Positions 4,779 through 5,818 of a DNA stretch of 5,818 bases are shown piece by piece. Under the pieces are notes generated by a model, which saw only the letters and a program-made list of their open reading frames with translations, was not told the origin of the DNA and ran no database searches. Both the position numbers and the translations under genes were made by a program. Each line of letters opens with the position of its first letter. The stretch's first letter is position 1. The DNA comes from JAUSPI01 sp964650385 (GTDB lineage: Bacteria > Desulfobacterota > Syntrophia > Syntrophales > JADFWA01), in contig CAZYTP010000123.1 in NCBI GenBank assembly GCA_964650385.1, forward strand, positions 1 through 5,818, given 5' to 3'.

Positions 4779-5750
4779 TTATTCAACCTTTTCTGCATCA
4801 ATGATTAATTCAAGCTGTTTTTCTATATCCTGCAAAGATTCAGCTAAGTAACCATCACACCACCAAGAATCCCATAGTTTTTGTGTCCACTTAAGTGCTT
4901 GCCGTGGTACTAACATTCCGATGTTCCTAAGACGATATAGTGTTTCTTCAATAGTTTGAGAGTTTGTCTGTGCTCTTGTTTGGTTTAGGCTTTCGAGAAT
5001 AGGCCCAATTGGTGATGTATCAGGTGAAAGCCTAATTGAAATAATTTTCTTTTCTATGGGTCTGTCATGTTCGAACCTCATAGTGACAAACGGAGTAACA
5101 GCTGTTACTCTCGGGTCATAAGTATAATGGGTGACTTCTAATGCCTCTGCGTCACATCTGTATTCGACTTCGGGCTCAGCTTCACTTACAATTATAATGT
5201 GCTCAGGGGTCTTGTTAAAATTCGAAGGTAGAATCCGCATAAATTCAATTCCTGACGCTTTCCAAATGCCTGATAGAATCTGCCTAGGATTATCCCCGAA
5301 AGAATAGCAAACTATATGAGCTTTTGGATATTTCCAAATGTGTACCAATCGATGATCGCAAAAGCTTTCATAGGCTGGATCAGGAACGTAGTCAAATTCC
5401 TCAGCCCGATTAGTGTCTCTAAGATTAAAATCAATCCAAGATTCATGTGTTGTTTTCATCTGGTGTAACACATCAACAGTGTACTTTTCCGGCTGGGCAT
5501 CGACTAATGTGTGATGGGTTGGACAGAGTAAGATAAGATTCTCATAGAGATCTATACGCGACGACTCAATGGAGGCCTCTCCTCGTGGTCCATCTTTCCT
5601 TTGAGCAATTATGTGAGCTTCTTCCCCAAGTACCGCATCCTCTGTTCCTGCCTCGCTAAGCTTTATCAGCTCAATTTGGCATTCATCGAAAGAACATCGG
5701 GCACCCGATCGCCCCCATAACATCTTTCTTGTTTTTGAATTAACACTCAT
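4779..5750 (-). CDS. HNH endonuclease with unrecognised C-terminal domain
   Basis: 323 residues. Residues about 8-105 form an HNH nuclease of the His-Me (beta-beta-alpha metal) fold: C19 and C24 in GARCSFDEC, H46 in EEAHIIAQ, DGPRG (53-57), N71 in ENLILLCPTHH, C76, H79 and H80. H46, N71 and H80 would be the HNH triad; C19, C24, C76 and H79 a zinc site. All are intact, so it should cut DNA. This N-terminal type is also the effector module of defence proteins such as Cap5 (HNH-SAVED), but residues 120-323 do not look like SAVED to me. They appear as a mixed alpha/beta part (about 120-245) and a helical tail (250-320) with KWTQKLWDSWWCDG (287-300). I cannot name the domain; it may recognise a ligand, partner or DNA. 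The ATG at 5750 has no good ribosome-binding site of its own and is overlapped by a six-codon upstream frame. Alternatives: a stand-alone mobile HNH gene rather than defence. Confidence 0.82.
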   Translation of the reverse strand: MSVNSKTRKMLWGRSGARCSFDECQIELIKLSEAGTEDAVLGEEAHIIAQRKDGPRGEASIESSRIDLYENLILLCPTHHTLVDAQPEKYTVDVLHQMKTTHESWIDFNLRDTNRAEEFDYVPDPAYESFCDHRLVHIWKYPKAHIVCYSFGDNPRQILSGIWKASGIEFMRILPSNFNKTPEHIIIVSEAEPEVEYRCDAEALEVTHYTYDPRVTAVTPFVTMRFEHDRPIEKKIISIRLSPDTSPIGPILESLNQTRAQTNSQTIEETLYRLRNIGMLVPRQALKWTQKLWDSWWCDGYLAESLQDIEKQLELIIDAEKVE

Positions 5751-5760
5751 AATATTTCAT
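5740..5760 (-). CDS. Possible six-codon leader peptide overlapping the HNH start
   Basis: ATG at 5760-5758 opens MKYYEC and ends at TAA 5742-5740, eight bases past the first base of the HNH start codon and in another frame. Unlike the HNH ATG, it has a good GAGGG site seven bases upstream. Ribosomes could load here and reinitiate on the HNH frame, setting its translation level. Alternatively the GAGGG serves the HNH start at an unusually long distance. Confidence 0.35.
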   Translation of the reverse strand: MKYYEC

Positions 5761-5797
5761 GGTCTAACCCTCAAACCCCGCAGTTAGCGCAGTTTGC

Positions 5798-5803
5798 ATT
5801 GTA
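5798..5803 (-). promoter_or_regulatory. Candidate -10 box for the HNH gene
   Basis: The minus strand reads TACAAT (5803-5798), five of six to the sigma70 -10 consensus, about 50 bases before the HNH start. The matching -35 at normal spacing would fall just outside the window, so it cannot be judged. Next to it, GCAGTT occurs twice nine bases apart (5780-5796), possibly an operator half-site pair. Confidence 0.3.
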
Positions 5804-5818
5804 AAATTAAATAGTTGA

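Overview
The window holds six protein genes, all on the minus strand, so transcription runs from high to low coordinates. Between them lie remains of a REP/RAYT-type repeat element. The layout, an anaerobe-like gene content and the degraded REP-associated transposase would fit a deltaproteobacterial (Desulfobacterota-like) chromosome. That placement is inference only: no ribosomal or other marker gene is present. I see no rRNA, tRNA or CRISPR array.

From the right edge: positions 4779-5750 encode an HNH nuclease with a complete zinc-binding HNH module fused to an unrecognised C-terminal region of about 200 residues. Its start overlaps a six-codon upstream reading frame. A 66-bp repeat (4711-4776) begins three bases past its stop codon. 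Positions 4136-4588 encode a small cysteine-rich DUF3795 protein. The gap 3905-4135 carries short direct repeats, hairpins and a plausible sigma70 promoter for the next gene. Positions 2900-3904 encode a secreted, ten-cysteine protein that I do not recognise, in visibly more GC-rich DNA.

The stop codon of that secreted-protein gene lies inside a second copy of the 66-bp repeat (2846-2911). Four bases beyond this copy is the broken N-terminus of a REP-associated tyrosine transposase (RAYT; 2770-2842). The sequence down to about 2634 looks like the rest of an internally deleted element, with an imperfect inverted end.

The left part is a tight two-gene unit. A Cache-domain lipoprotein (1562-2491) is followed after 18 bp by an NCS2-family (uracil/xanthine/urate type) permease (188-1543) whose usual substrate-contact residues are replaced. 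This suggests an envelope ligand-binding protein working with a transporter of unknown substrate. A third short REP-like palindrome (about 101-131) and a hairpin (148-180) separate it from the start of methylglyoxal synthase (mgsA), cut by the left edge.

The best candidates for something undescribed are the lipoprotein-permease pair, the HNH fusion and the cysteine-rich secreted protein. The clearest structural discovery is the repeat family with its transposase remnant. None of these is shown here to be a new system.
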